Assembly: GCF_900156805.1 (NCBI RefSeq)
Contig: NZ_FTOQ01000016.1
Coordinates: forward strand, 1 to 64,000
Reading direction: 5' to 3'
Length of the DNA stretch: 64,000 bases
DNA from: Roseivivax lentus
GTDB taxonomy: Bacteria; Pseudomonadota; Alphaproteobacteria; Rhodobacterales; Rhodobacteraceae
Part shown: one piece after another, positions 1-9,125 of the stretch
Layout: each line of letters begins with the position of its first letter
How positions within the stretch are numbered: the first letter of the stretch is position 1
Translations under genes and position numbers: made by a program
Notes under the pieces: generated by a model
Seen by the model: only the letters and a program-made list of their open reading frames with translations
What the model was told of the DNA's origin: nothing
The model's database searches: none

Positions 1-35
1 CCCCGACGAACTCCGTCAGAGGCAAGGTTCCACAT

Positions 36-88
36 GGGTCAAATCTCAGTGACAATTCCGACTGCTGCCGGGTCAGTTCTCGGTGACA
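36..88. repeat. Pair of IS-end-like direct repeats
   Basis: Two 19-nt direct repeats, gggtcaaatctcagtgaca (36-54) and gggtcagttctcggtgaca (70-88), differ at three positions and start 34 bp apart. Multiple short direct repeats of this kind occur at the termini of IS21-type elements, so this may be the edge of an insertion sequence lying left of the window. No transposase is visible, so the assignment is inference. The GTG that opens the next reading frame lies inside the second repeat. Confidence 0.35.
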
Positions 89-454
89 TCCAACATTGAG
101 TGGCTTAAAACACAAACAGCGTTCTTGCCCTCGATCTTGGAATACAACCAGTCTTTGCCCGCTGATGCCGAAAAAGATGTGAACCTCAAACAAGTCGTCT
201 TCGTGCCTATCGGCTCCGATGGGTCGATATTCCACCCGGGTCTGAAGCGAGATGGTTTTTATCGAATAACTGGTGTTGATGGTGAAGACGACATCGAGGA
301 CTTCCATGTCGCGCTGATAGCACTTCAGTCGAGGGTTGTGCCTGCATGGCGCAGGCCAACGCCCAGCGGTTTCTGGACGCAGGTCAGAGCTGTCGACTGG
401 CGGCGAATGACCATGAGCGAGCTGGAGGCGGAAGCGTCAGGGGCATCCGCGTAA
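83..454 (+). CDS. Hypothetical protein, probably N-terminally truncated
   Basis: A 123-residue reading frame whose first codon (GTG at 83) sits inside the IS-like repeat, so the original 5' end is probably missing. The product has a mixed alpha/beta look with a VVFVPIGSDGSIFHPG segment and an acidic stretch GVDGEDDIEDF, and ends in a charged tail. No signal peptide, membrane segment or known catalytic motif is seen. I do not recognise the family. It is followed 91 bp later by another unrecognised gene on the same strand. It may be a decayed remnant rather than a working gene. Confidence 0.4.
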   Translation: MTSNIEWLKTQTAFLPSILEYNQSLPADAEKDVNLKQVVFVPIGSDGSIFHPGLKRDGFYRITGVDGEDDIEDFHVALIALQSRVVPAWRRPTPSGFWTQVRAVDWRRMTMSELEAEASGASA

Positions 455-545
455 GCGACTGAATTCCGGAAATTTAACTATCACCGAACCTGGCGATGCC
501 TTTCGCCAGATCAATCAACCTGTGCGCTCAAAAAAGGAGAAGAGC

Positions 546-1820
546 ATGAAATACGTCAATCTGAACCCGCTAATTGTTTCGAAATTAAAGGGCAAAATTC
601 CCTCTACGACGGAAATTCAGTTTGCTACGCGCTTGGGGCTCAACCTCAGCGACCAAGTGGCTATGCGATATGACGTTGTAAGATCGAAGAATCAACATCG
701 CTTTCAAAGCCAAATTTTGCTGACACCACAAGTGGATCTGAATAAGCTCAAATTTTGGCTCGGAATTGAATACCTGAAAATAAAAGGTAAATATACCAAC
801 TGTATAGACTGGGAGGTCCTACAAGCAGAGATTGCGTTGTGTTCCGACGGAAGTTGCCGGATTGAAGATCATGGAAATGGTGAATTCCATATAATTTTTG
901 ATCACCCGACTCCTAAATGTGTTATCTGCACAATGCAAAAGCTTCATGCTTGGCCCGAAGTGCATACGGAGGGGGAAATTTACAGTATCAAGATCGCAAT
1001 GCAGGTGGTCAGCCAAAGTGTAGAATCTGAACTGTGTCACTGGCAGGTGGTTGATCTGCTATGGAGACATTTCCTTCCGCCATCTGAAGTTTGGAACGTT
1101 CAGGAAGGTCTTCCATACTCTCTGAACTCCGATGGCGACGATGGTTCAGGGGATATTTATTCCCCGCAAGGTGGTGCTATTGCACGTGGTGAGCTCTGGA
1201 TGAATCGTCATATAGATGATATTTGGAGATCATACGGAATTCGATATCCAAAATCTTCGAGATTTCTTGAGTATTTGGAGCCATCCAGCTACGTGCAGGC
1301 CCAGGCAGATGGGGCTATTTTCTTTGGTGGCCCTGAGGAGGAAATATATTTCTTCGTCAGTAACCATGCATTCCCGAGTTGTGGTCGAGGTGACGAACGC
1401 GCTAGTGGTCGTGGCACCGAAACATATTTGCCAAGCATTGTGGTGTCCATCCGCGGTGATGAGTTGCGCCACAACAATCTTACCAATTGCTATGCGATTG
1501 GTGACGGCCTGCGTCAAATTGGCCGGAAATACCTCAAGTTCTGGCTACCCGTCCTTAACGTTACCGGCGGTTGCCTAATCACATCGGCTGAACTCGAAAG
1601 GTTCCGGAATGGCGGATGCTTCGCTGCTCGTCAGGCTGCATTGGCCAAGCGGGAGAAGGATGCATATCTCAATCCTCGCGCGCTAGGTCGCAGGAAGCGG
1701 ACAGGCTGGAAGCGAACTGCGAACGAAGACTTCGAAGGTCTGACGCCATTTGCGGAGCTAAATGAGCGGGTTGCCGCTGCAGTGAGAAACGCAGCGAAAA
1801 CATGGGCGTATCTGAGGTAG
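546..1820 (+). CDS. Hypothetical protein, function unknown
   Basis: A 424-residue protein. I start it at the ATG at 546 because AAGGAGA lies just upstream; an in-frame GTG at 522 has no such signal. It is AT-richer than the core genes further right, which fits acquired DNA. No signal peptide or obvious membrane span is visible. The C-terminal third is basic (ALGRRKRTGWKRTANED) and could bind nucleic acid, but that is a guess. It lies between IS-like repeats on the left and an IS5-family remnant on the right. I do not recognise the family. Confidence 0.55.
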   Translation: MKYVNLNPLIVSKLKGKIPSTTEIQFATRLGLNLSDQVAMRYDVVRSKNQHRFQSQILLTPQVDLNKLKFWLGIEYLKIKGKYTNCIDWEVLQAEIALCSDGSCRIEDHGNGEFHIIFDHPTPKCVICTMQKLHAWPEVHTEGEIYSIKIAMQVVSQSVESELCHWQVVDLLWRHFLPPSEVWNVQEGLPYSLNSDGDDGSGDIYSPQGGAIARGELWMNRHIDDIWRSYGIRYPKSSRFLEYLEPSSYVQAQADGAIFFGGPEEEIYFFVSNHAFPSCGRGDERASGRGTETYLPSIVVSIRGDELRHNNLTNCYAIGDGLRQIGRKYLKFWLPVLNVTGGCLITSAELERFRNGGCFAARQAALAKREKDAYLNPRALGRRKRTGWKRTANEDFEGLTPFAELNERVAAAVRNAAKTWAYLR

Positions 1821-1967
1821 GCCGATAACAGGTTGGGGTGCTCACGGCGTTCGTCATGTTGGACGATGCAGGCGTGGGCATCCCCAATTTTTTCAAATGG
1901 TTATTGGCCGATAGCAGCAGACTTCGAAACGTAGTCTTTCTCAATTGGAGTTCATCCGTGGGTTCGC

Positions 1968-1978
1968 GGGGGGGGGGG
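1968..1978. repeat. Run of eleven G residues
   Basis: An uninterrupted G tract in a non-coding stretch between the end of the 546-1820 gene and an IS5 remnant. Such tracts are prone to slippage; here no gene or clear promoter depends on it. The 1821-2014 interval around it shows no gene I can support. Confidence 0.8.
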
Positions 1979-2014
1979 CTACGCGACGAACTGAAACTCC
2001 ACCCGAGTGGGGTT

Positions 2015-2299
2015 CGCGAAGATGGCTTTCTCGCTCCTCCGCTTCCAACGGTTATAGAGTGTCTTGTGTGACCCATACTCGCGCGGCGCGTCCCGCCATC
2101 ACAAGCCATTGCGATTGATGAAGATAATCCCGCTCAGAACGCGCCGATCATCGACACGAGGCTTGCCATGGGACTTCAGAAAATAGGGCTCCAGACGCGC
2201 CATCTGCGCATCGCTCAGCCAGAAGAGATCAGACATATCACCGCTCTGTTTTCGTGCGGTGAATCACGACCGCACAAACAGATCAATGGGTCTTGAGCC
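2015..2299 (-). pseudogene. IS5-family (IS427-type) transposase remnant, 5' end only
   Basis: Read on the minus strand from 2236 this encodes MSDLFWLSDAQMARLEPYF and continues nearly identical to the N-terminus of the IS5-family transposase at 10979. It has an in-frame TGA after NRNGL and loses similarity after about 80 residues. The terminal inverted repeat (ggctcaagacccattgatc read on minus, end at 2299) and an adjoining TA are present, so this is the left end of a deleted IS copy. The Hint/RTX gene on the same strand reads into it and stops at 2264. Confidence 0.85.
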
Positions 2300-4450
2300 T
2301 AACATGTGTCCCGCTTGCAGAGCGGAAACCTCGTGTGCTTGGGCAAAGGGTCGTGCAGTCGGCCCGTAGACAGACTCGGTAAATTCGCGGCGCTCGAACG
2401 CGTCCGGCTCGTTGAGAGCTGGGATGTGCCGCATCAGGTCTGCTCGCGCGGCAGTCCCAATAGTCTTCAGGGCGTTTGGCCCAGGATAGAAACTCTCGCT
2501 CGGGGTGCCCTCGGCGATAACGATCTGGTGTCGCTCGAAAAGCAGGTGAACGTAGGTCACGTCGCGCTTGCCGTGGGCAACCCGCACACCGCGTGTTTCG
2601 CGCGCGAGATGTATCGCCCGGACAAGGTGGTCAGGTCCGAGCATCATCCCGTGTTGGCGTGAGACCAGCAAGTCGCGCTCGTTTCCGAGAACTCCTTCTT
2701 TAATAAGGATCGGTCGCAGCTTTTCGTTTTCGCGCAGCGCCCTCGCGTTAACGTGAGACATGCCGATCCAGAGCAAGGGCTGCGGTCCGTGGTCGAGCGT
2801 CGTGACAAGTTCGCCCGGTTTGAGTGTTTCGATTGGCACGTCGCCACGTGGGGTCAAGATTTGCGTCCCCTTTGCGAAGCAAACGATTCCGGTATTGTCA
2901 TAAGAATAGCTTGACGCCGTCGCGCCCTGCATGGTCAACGAGTTAAAGCCGAACTGCGTTTTGTCTGAATAATCGACGGCTTTGCCTTCGTCGTCGAAGG
3001 CGTTCGATTGGTTCAGGATGCCATCGTCCGCTTGGTCTGCGCGGAGTTCGTCGAGGCTATCGTAGTAGCCGGACAAGTCGATAAAATCGTTGTTCGTCTG
3101 GTCGCCGTCGCCGAGCGCACCGGTATTACCAAAATTGAAATCGGTTATCGTGTTGTTGCCGTCCGAGACGATAAAGATGTCGTTGCCGTCGCCGCCGGTC
3201 AGGCTGTCGTCGCCGACACCGCCATCGATCTGGTCTGAGCCGGAGCCGCCGATGATTGTGTCGTTGCCGTCGCCGCCAATCAGTGTGTCATCGCCGGTGC
3301 CGCCGCTCAGCGAATCATTGCCGCCCTCGCCATAAAGAAGGTCGTTGCCGACACCGCCGTCGATGACATCGTCGAAGCCCGGCGTGGCTACCTCTGAAAA
3401 TACGGCAATGACGGTTGCCAAATCTGGGTCAACCGTCACCGTGTGAAGCGCGTCGTCCTTGCCGATATAGCTATAGGTGAAGGTGCCGTCGCCGTTGTCG
3501 ACCTCGGATTCGACGCCCATCATGTAGATGATGTCGTTGGAGCGCTCGTTGCCGATGAGGATGTCAAAATCGTCGTCGAACGTCGACAGGTCGATCCGGA
3601 TGACGTCGTCTTCGCCGTCATCGTCGCCCAGCTCACGTATTTCAAGAAGCGTAAGCGCCTCGGTTGCGGTGTCGGTAATGGTCAGGTCGTTGGCAAGGCT
3701 TTCGTTGCCAAGGTCACTGATGAGAAAGACCGCTCTGCCCGATCCGTCGATATCGCCATCGGTTATGTCCGCTGTCAGAAGCTCTGCACCCGCCGCTGGT
3801 CCGGGTGGAGGGATGGCGCTGTCGCCATATACCGTATCGTCGCCAGCCCCGGCATTGATCGTATCGGCCCCGCCCAGGCCATAGATGAGATCGCCATCTC
3901 CTCCGGGCCCGGTTCCCCAGCCATTATCGACCTTGTCGCCTTCCGGGTCGCCCGTATACGCCGCATCGATGGAGTCATCCGACTCGGTGCCACTGACAAT
4001 ACCGTCTCCGGGAGCTTCTATCGTCCCCGGCGACGAGGTCCTCGTCGTAGAATAGGACGCTCCGTCGTCCGAGCTGGCGAGCGACTGTTCCCCGCCGGAA
4101 TGCTCACCGATCTGCGTCGCCGATTGGCCGTTCGCGGGCCCCTCAACGGCGGTGATTGGGTCCTTGAAGGCAATGAATTGGACGACGGTGCCGGTGCCGT
4201 CAACAAGCGACACGGCTTCATTGTTGTGGAGATCAATCCAGTTTCCGATCGCATCGTCGAAAAGATACACATCCCGACCAGCAATCGTCTGAGACGGAGT
4301 GCCGAAGGTGAATGTCTCGATGATCTTGCCATCGGTGTCGTAAATGACGAGCGTATATCCCGAAACATCAGTTCCGGCGGGCACGACGACCTCGACAAAG
4401 TTCGAGCCAGCCCCGCCGTCGTAGTCGACCTCTGAGATATAGCCGGTCAT
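2264..4450 (-). CDS. Secreted RTX protein with lamin-tail-like N-terminus and C-terminal Hint domain
   Basis: A 728-residue acidic protein; GAGG lies upstream of the ATG. Residues 1-130 resemble a lamin-tail-type beta fold (NFVEVVVPAGTDVSGYTLVI). The middle carries glycine/aspartate-rich calcium-binding RTX nonapeptides (GGDGNDTIIGGSGSDQIDGG). From about residue 525 there is a Hint_2-type domain opening with CFAKGTQILTPRGDVPIETL, typical of roseobacter RTX proteins. RTX proteins usually leave by type I secretion; no ABC/MFP exporter is adjacent. The last dozen residues (GSRPIDLFVRS) are read from the terminal repeat of an IS5 remnant, so the native C-terminus has been replaced. Whether the Hint domain can still self-cleave is unknown. 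Confidence 0.85.
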   Translation of the reverse strand: MTGYISEVDYDGGAGSNFVEVVVPAGTDVSGYTLVIYDTDGKIIETFTFGTPSQTIAGRDVYLFDDAIGNWIDLHNNEAVSLVDGTGTVVQFIAFKDPITAVEGPANGQSATQIGEHSGGEQSLASSDDGASYSTTRTSSPGTIEAPGDGIVSGTESDDSIDAAYTGDPEGDKVDNGWGTGPGGDGDLIYGLGGADTINAGAGDDTVYGDSAIPPPGPAAGAELLTADITDGDIDGSGRAVFLISDLGNESLANDLTITDTATEALTLLEIRELGDDDGEDDVIRIDLSTFDDDFDILIGNERSNDIIYMMGVESEVDNGDGTFTYSYIGKDDALHTVTVDPDLATVIAVFSEVATPGFDDVIDGGVGNDLLYGEGGNDSLSGGTGDDTLIGGDGNDTIIGGSGSDQIDGGVGDDSLTGGDGNDIFIVSDGNNTITDFNFGNTGALGDGDQTNNDFIDLSGYYDSLDELRADQADDGILNQSNAFDDEGKAVDYSDKTQFGFNSLTMQGATASSYSYDNTGIVCFAKGTQILTPRGDVPIETLKPGELVTTLDHGPQPLLWIGMSHVNARALRENEKLRPILIKEGVLGNERDLLVSRQHGMMLGPDHLVRAIHLARETRGVRVAHGKRDVTYVHLLFERHQIVIAEGTPSESFYPGPNALKTIGTAARADLMRHIPALNEPDAFERREFTESVYGPTARPFAQAHEVSALQAGHMLGSRPIDLFVRS

Positions 4451-5586
4451 CGCGGTCCTCGTGCGACAACGGCGGCACGTTCACAAGATGGCTCAGCTTG
4501 CCGGAGACGGGGCGCATTGAGCTGATTTGGCCGGTTATGGAAAACTGAGATCTCGTCGGCCGTGTCTCTGCGCCACACAGTCGGGAAGGCTTGGGGTGTT
4601 GTTGGCGAACCGGTGAGCGTCCGGCGGAAGGTTACGTTCGGAAAAAATGGTACGAGGTCGCGCTGGTTACCGATGCGTTTCGCCGCCATCCGGGTGTGGG
4701 CAAAAGAAACCAAAACTCGGACCTGAGCGATCCGGAGCGCGTCTGGCCCGACCGTGATATCCGTGGGAATGCAGGACATGTCCATGATTACTCGAAGGTC
4801 CTCGAAAAGGTGCCCGTCTGCCAAACAGTCTGATCTGGCCATCTGTCCTGTCTCCAGCTCTGCCGACCAACAAGTGAAACATCGCTCATGCCGTGACTGC
4901 CAATGATTGTGAAGGTGGTCGCTTTTCCGAGATCGACAGCCCGCCGGTGTCGCAATTGATGTCCACCAAAAGGGTTAAAATCCCACGGACATCGAGCGCA
5001 TGCCCCCCCCGCCGCTTCCGAAATGCCAGACCAAAAGGCCGGGCTGATCCAGTTCGATATTTTTTTAAACTTGGCCATCTCGGCCCCCGACAGTTACTTC
5101 GGGCCGCTTCTATGGCGCAGGAAAGTGGTAACATTGCGCTGAAATATGGAGTTTTTTAGAGCAGGCCCTGTCGTCGCCCGAGGCATTCGTAATGAATGTG
5201 TTTCTGCGCAATAAACTTCCAATGAAAGCGGAGAAGATCTTGTGAATAACTTCGAACTCCAAAGTCTGGATCGGAACGAGAGTGTGTCGGAACCTTACGA
5301 GAGTGAATTTCGAGGAGCATAAAGCTACTGTTCGGGAACATTGGTCAACGATATTGGCTCAACCGAAGCGAGCTTGAAGGCCAGTGTCCGCTACCACCGG
5401 TGACGCTGGACCTCTTCGCACCTGCGGAGAAGGTCCGCTTTCCGCCCATTCTGTTGAAAAAACTCAGTATGTCGCTTGGAACGACCAAGAAGCCGGGAAA
5501 TCATCCCGGGAAAGCGCCCATCTGGAAACATGCGGAGAACCCTGACGAAAGTTCAGGTCGTTCTGGCGCACTCCAACGAGGATATT
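4451..5586. other. Long interval without a recognisable gene
   Basis: About 1.1 kb. Short open frames exist on both strands (for example 4447-4842 minus and 4893-5159 plus), but none shows a known motif or a convincing ribosome-binding site, and they overlap one another. It probably holds the upstream region of the RTX/Hint gene and decayed DNA. Confidence 0.5.
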
Positions 5587-5811
5587 ATGGCGATGGCGGA
5601 TCAAGGGGTCGTTCTGAAGAGCACTTTAACCTGTCCCGAGTGCGGGCACGTCGAGACCGAGACGATGCCGACCGACGCTTGTCAGTGGTTCTACGAGTGC
5701 AATTCCTGCGGTGCCGGTTTGAAGCCGAAGGAAGGGAATTGTTGCGTGTTCTGCTCTTACGCGACGGTTCCATGTCCGCCGATACAAAAGGGTGGAAGTT
5801 GCTGTCGTTAA
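5587..5811 (+). CDS. Small Cys-rich GDCCVxC-type protein
   Basis: A product of 74 residues (72 if ATG 5593 is used). It has a CPECGH zinc-ribbon-like pair, ECNSCGAG as a second pair, then GNCCVFCSYATVPCPPIQ. This matches the family of small proteins with the GDCCVxC motif, some of which are selenoproteins and which are often found near mercury resistance genes. Here the motif reads GNCCVFC, with N in place of D. The C-terminus ends GGSCCR, adding two more cysteines. A metal-handling role is inferred from the family; no mer genes are adjacent. The neighbouring MFS gene is convergent, its stop only 4 bp away. Confidence 0.75.
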   Translation: MAMADQGVVLKSTLTCPECGHVETETMPTDACQWFYECNSCGAGLKPKEGNCCVFCSYATVPCPPIQKGGSCCR

Positions 5812-5815
5812 TTGA

Positions 5816-7078
5816 TCACTGATCCTCTGCTTCCTTCGCGGCTTCGGCATTCTCGACAGCCCAGGCACCTGCAGCTTCGACGGCCACCGGCGATGCTGTC
5901 GGAACAACACCGAGGTAGCTATCTGTTTCCCCTGCGGGGGCGGTTGGCCGCTGGGTCATACGATACAAGGCGTAGAACGCAATTGCTGCGAAGGTCACAC
6001 CGAGTGCGAGCCAGAACGCGAAGGCTCCGAATGTTTCCATTGCCCACCCGGTAGCGATTGGACCAAGGATTGCACCAATCCCGAAAGTCAGGACCAGACC
6101 GCCTGACGCTGCAGGCATGTCTTCTGCTGGCAAGGCGTCATTAGTGTATGCGAGAAACAGGGCGTAAAGCGGGGTCGTTACACCCCCTGCGAAGAACGCA
6201 ACTGACATCAGAGCCCAAAGCTTGGATCCAACGAGAAAACCCAGTCCGCAAGAAAAGGCACCCAAGGCGGAAGCTCCAAATATCAGCCACCGCCGATCCA
6301 TGCGATCTGACAGCCATCCGATCGGATATTGCAGGGCCAGAGCACCGGCGAAGAGCATTGCGACAAACAGCGAAATCTGCGCTGCGCTCATGTCGATCTC
6401 TGTCCCGAAAACGGCGCCCATGCCAGACTGGGTCGCGTAGACGCCGCCTAAAAGGAAGATCCCGATCGTGCCGAGCGGCGAACCGCGGAACAGGTCTCGC
6501 AATTTCATCGGACGCGTGACCGCCGCGGCAGGAACTGGGGTTGCTGACAAGAGAATGGGCGCGAAGGAAACCGAAACCAATATGGAGGCTCCGATGAACA
6601 GCACGGATGTAGCAGCATCTCCGAGGTTCAGAAGGCCCTGAGCGCCGATTATTCCAAGAGTTTGCGCCAGCATATAGGCGGCCAGCACCTGACCGCGTGT
6701 CTCATTCGTGGACGCATCGTTCAGCCAGCTTTCGGCGGTTACGTAAATACCCGACATGCAGAAACCGATCAGAATGCGCAGCAATGTCCAGGACCACGGC
6801 TCAGTCAGAAGCGGCAAGGCGACCAAGCCCGCGGACATGAAGCTTCCAAGAGCCGCGAAAACCCGCACATGCCCGACCCGGCGGATCATGATCGGACTCT
6901 GTCGAGCACCCAGCAGGAAGCCTGCAAAATAACCTGAGGTGACGACTGCAAGCTCGGTGGATGAGAACCCTTCAAGCCCGCCTCTCAGGCCAATCAGTGT
7001 GAAGTGCATGCCGTTTCCCAGCATGATCAGCACGATGCCCAGAAGGAGTGCCCAAATGTTGAGAAGAACTCGAAACAT
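5816..7078 (-). CDS. MFS transporter
   Basis: A 420-residue polytopic protein with about 12 hydrophobic segments. I start it at the ATG at 7078, which follows AAGGACA; the longer frame begins at a TTG without a good signal. The loop SDRMDRRWLI after TM6-7 and GARQSPIMIRRVGHVR after TM2 are the usual MFS A-motif positions. Overall it resembles the YcaD/UMF-type group of the major facilitator superfamily. The C-terminal 45 residues are a hydrophilic Ala/Glu-rich tail. Substrate unknown. It is convergent with the Cys-rich gene at 5587. Confidence 0.85.
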   Translation of the reverse strand: MFRVLLNIWALLLGIVLIMLGNGMHFTLIGLRGGLEGFSSTELAVVTSGYFAGFLLGARQSPIMIRRVGHVRVFAALGSFMSAGLVALPLLTEPWSWTLLRILIGFCMSGIYVTAESWLNDASTNETRGQVLAAYMLAQTLGIIGAQGLLNLGDAATSVLFIGASILVSVSFAPILLSATPVPAAAVTRPMKLRDLFRGSPLGTIGIFLLGGVYATQSGMGAVFGTEIDMSAAQISLFVAMLFAGALALQYPIGWLSDRMDRRWLIFGASALGAFSCGLGFLVGSKLWALMSVAFFAGGVTTPLYALFLAYTNDALPAEDMPAASGGLVLTFGIGAILGPIATGWAMETFGAFAFWLALGVTFAAIAFYALYRMTQRPTAPAGETDSYLGVVPTASPVAVEAAGAWAVENAEAAKEAEDQ

Positions 7079-7456
7079 GCTTTGTGTCCTTGTACTATGT
7101 GACAATGGCGTTAGCGGTGCTTAAAGTTCAATTCGGGGCTGGCGCCCATACGTATCTATCTCAGCTGTAGCCATCTCAGCTGTAGCCATCGACTTCCGAT
7201 AATCCGCTTTTGTATGAGTGGCTTCTCCAGCTTCTCGTAAACATTCCATCGTTTGGAAATGACAGCTGTGGCGACTTGCCTCTTTAGTAATCATCGCGAT
7301 GCTTAGCTGCTCATTGAAATTGCTGTACAAAGAGAGTGTGGTCGAAAACCCATGCGACCCGCCCGGGTTTTCGCAAGTCGCTAAGCCTTCAGAATTTGCC
7401 CGCGAGAGCCGTTTTTTGTTTGGGGGGCTAGCCTGTAAATACGCCACAGGCGCGCT

Positions 7457-7640
7457 CTGTGTGGTGCGCTCTAAGCCGCTCGGCCCAGGCGCAGGAAAGG
7501 GCACGCCGAAGCCGACCCTCTCGCGCCCTAAACCTATCCAACATATCAGCATAGGTCCGCTGCTCCGCCGCGCAGATCGCCTTGAAGGGCTCCATAGCGG
7601 GCGCTGGCCCCTTCACGTTGATCTGGGTTTCGGAAGAGGC
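7457..7640 (-). pseudogene. Decayed copy of the HTH-regulator 3' region
   Basis: On the minus strand this encodes APAMEPFKAICAAEQRTYAD followed by MLDRF, closely matching the C-terminus of the HTH protein at 10409-10825 (APVMERFKAICATERRTYAD). The similarity continues into the gene's downstream region (gcgctctaagccgctc at both loci), but about 65 bp coding for the last residues are missing. The helix-turn-helix part is absent. The rest of 7079-8055 holds no gene I can support, apart from a duplicated tctcagctgtagcca near 7160-7190. Confidence 0.7.
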
Positions 7641-8055
7641 CGGGGCTGCGGCTGAGTTATCTGCTGCACTAGCATCCGTTTTCTGACGAGGCGACGTCGA
7701 GCGTGTCGTAAAAAGTCTGGATTACGCCGTTTGTGCTCGCCGAAAACACTCAACAGGTTCCTATATTCAGGTGAAGACTAAGCCCCGCGCCGTCCGCTTC
7801 ACATCTTATAGAAGGCTCCCAAAATGGGAATTACCAAACTCTTCTTCTGTGCGTTCCTGTCCCGTCCCGGGCGCGCCCTCGACTATCCGGCACCCGCGCC
7901 AAAGGCGCAGACCGCACGGTCGTAAGCAAGCAGTCACAGATTGAGCCGGGACGCGGGTCGCCCCGGCTGACAACATCGGCCGACACGGTTGGGCAGGCCA
8001 CTGTGCACGGCAGCGCCTGCCCAACCATTACGATCGGTTTATGCGTGCTGTGCGC

Positions 8056-8190
8056 TCACATGTCATTGAGCAGCTTTTCCATCTCAGGGTCATACCCTGC
8101 CATCAGGCACTCCCGCATGTCCGCATAGGTCCGCTGCTCCGCCGCGCAGATCGCTATGAAGGGCTCGACGATGGGGGCGGCCTATTTAAA
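8056..8190 (-). pseudogene. Second decayed copy of the HTH-regulator C-terminus
   Basis: Minus-strand translation gives PFIAICAAEQRTYADMRECL then MAGYDPEMEKLLNDM and a stop. This parallels the last 40 residues of the 10409-10825 regulator (MAGYDPEMETLLDDI). No N-terminal HTH region is present: the similarity stops where the HdeA-like gene ends. It is a relic, not a gene. Confidence 0.7.
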
Positions 8191-8526
8191 GGCGTCGACA
8201 TACGCTGCCGAGGGGTTTTCTTCGCAATACCGTTGAGCGGTCGAGATGACATCCCCGATATCGCCACCTCCGCCTGCCTCAACTCCTTTAGCGTATAGAT
8301 ACGCGATCATACTCGGCAGTAGGTCGCTCGCGGAGACGGCGCTACGGGCTCCGTGATTGCGCATGATGCGACCGGTGGCCCAATATGACGACGATATCTC
8401 GGAGCAAGTCATTCCGTTTAGGAAGGCGGAGATCGTGGTACCGACCTCAGTCGTCGTGGTCTCGTGAGCGACAGCTTTCTCGCCGATCAAGAGAACTGAA
8501 ATCAAAATCGCGACAAGGCGGCGCAT
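8182..8526 (-). CDS. Small exported protein, HdeA/HdeB-like
   Basis: A 114-residue protein with a clear signal peptide (MRRLVAILISVLLIGEKAVA, cleavage after AVA or AHA). The mature part has two cysteines, MTCSEIS and QRYCEENP, set about 58 residues apart around helical segments. That is the layout of the HdeA/HdeB periplasmic acid-chaperone family, where the pair forms a disulfide. The match is by pattern only, so a generic small periplasmic protein remains possible. The 3' end directly abuts a relic of the HTH gene family. Confidence 0.5.
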   Translation of the reverse strand: MRRLVAILISVLLIGEKAVAHETTTTEVGTTISAFLNGMTCSEISSSYWATGRIMRNHGARSAVSASDLLPSMIAYLYAKGVEAGGGGDIGDVISTAQRYCEENPSAAYVDAFK

Positions 8527-9074
8527 ATCACATCGTCTCCCGATGCGAGGACGTTGGTAGGACCCAGTCTAAGCGAACAATCTGCATCCTTAAAAGCCGA
8601 AACGGTCACCGAAGAGCACAGAGCAAATGTCGCGGTATTGTATAGGTCAGGTCCCAAATCCAATTCGTAGTCGGCGGGCGCTCAGGGTATTTTCGGCTAT
8701 GTGTCTTGGACCCGTCTGTTGGGCAGGGCTTTTGGCCGAGCTGTCAGAGCCAAGGCAGCTTCTTGAAGTCGCCACTACGCCAAGACATCGCTCTGGCAGG
8801 CGGCGCTATCGCTCGACACGGATGATGCGCTGGAACCGCGGCGGGTGTACTAAATCGGAGCCCCAGAGTGCGCCCGTGAGAGGCGCTTGCGTCATGGGGG
8901 GCATGCCGTAAAGGGTGCTCAAGTGCGTTGTGCGACGCTCCTGTGCGTCTTCGCGCATGGCTCAGGCGGAGACACGCGGAAGCCATCGGTTGCTGATGCA
9001 AGCACCAAATATTCTTGCGGCCTAATGCGTTCGGCTTGCCGGAGGATATAGGCCGAAGCATTCGAAATGAACAA
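8527..9074. other. Interval without a recognisable gene
   Basis: About 550 bp upstream of the HdeA-like gene. Only short overlapping frames are present, without motifs or good start signals. It presumably includes that gene's promoter. Confidence 0.45.
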
Positions 9075-9095
9075 CGGGGCGCAAAGCGCGCCCCG
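9075..9095 (-). terminator. Rho-independent terminator of the MBL-fold gene
   Basis: cggggcgc (9075-9082) pairs with gcgccccg (9088-9095) over an 8-bp stem with a 5-nt loop. On the minus strand it is followed by the T-rich TTGTTCATTT. It lies about 30 bp past the stop of the MBL-fold gene. Confidence 0.75.
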
Positions 9096-9125
9096 CATTC
9101 ATTAACGTTTGGGTAAGCCCCAGGT

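Noticed and set aside
4447..4842. 131-codon minus-strand frame upstream of the RTX/Hint gene
   Set aside because: No motif, no ribosome-binding site, overlaps other equally good frames; treated as non-coding.
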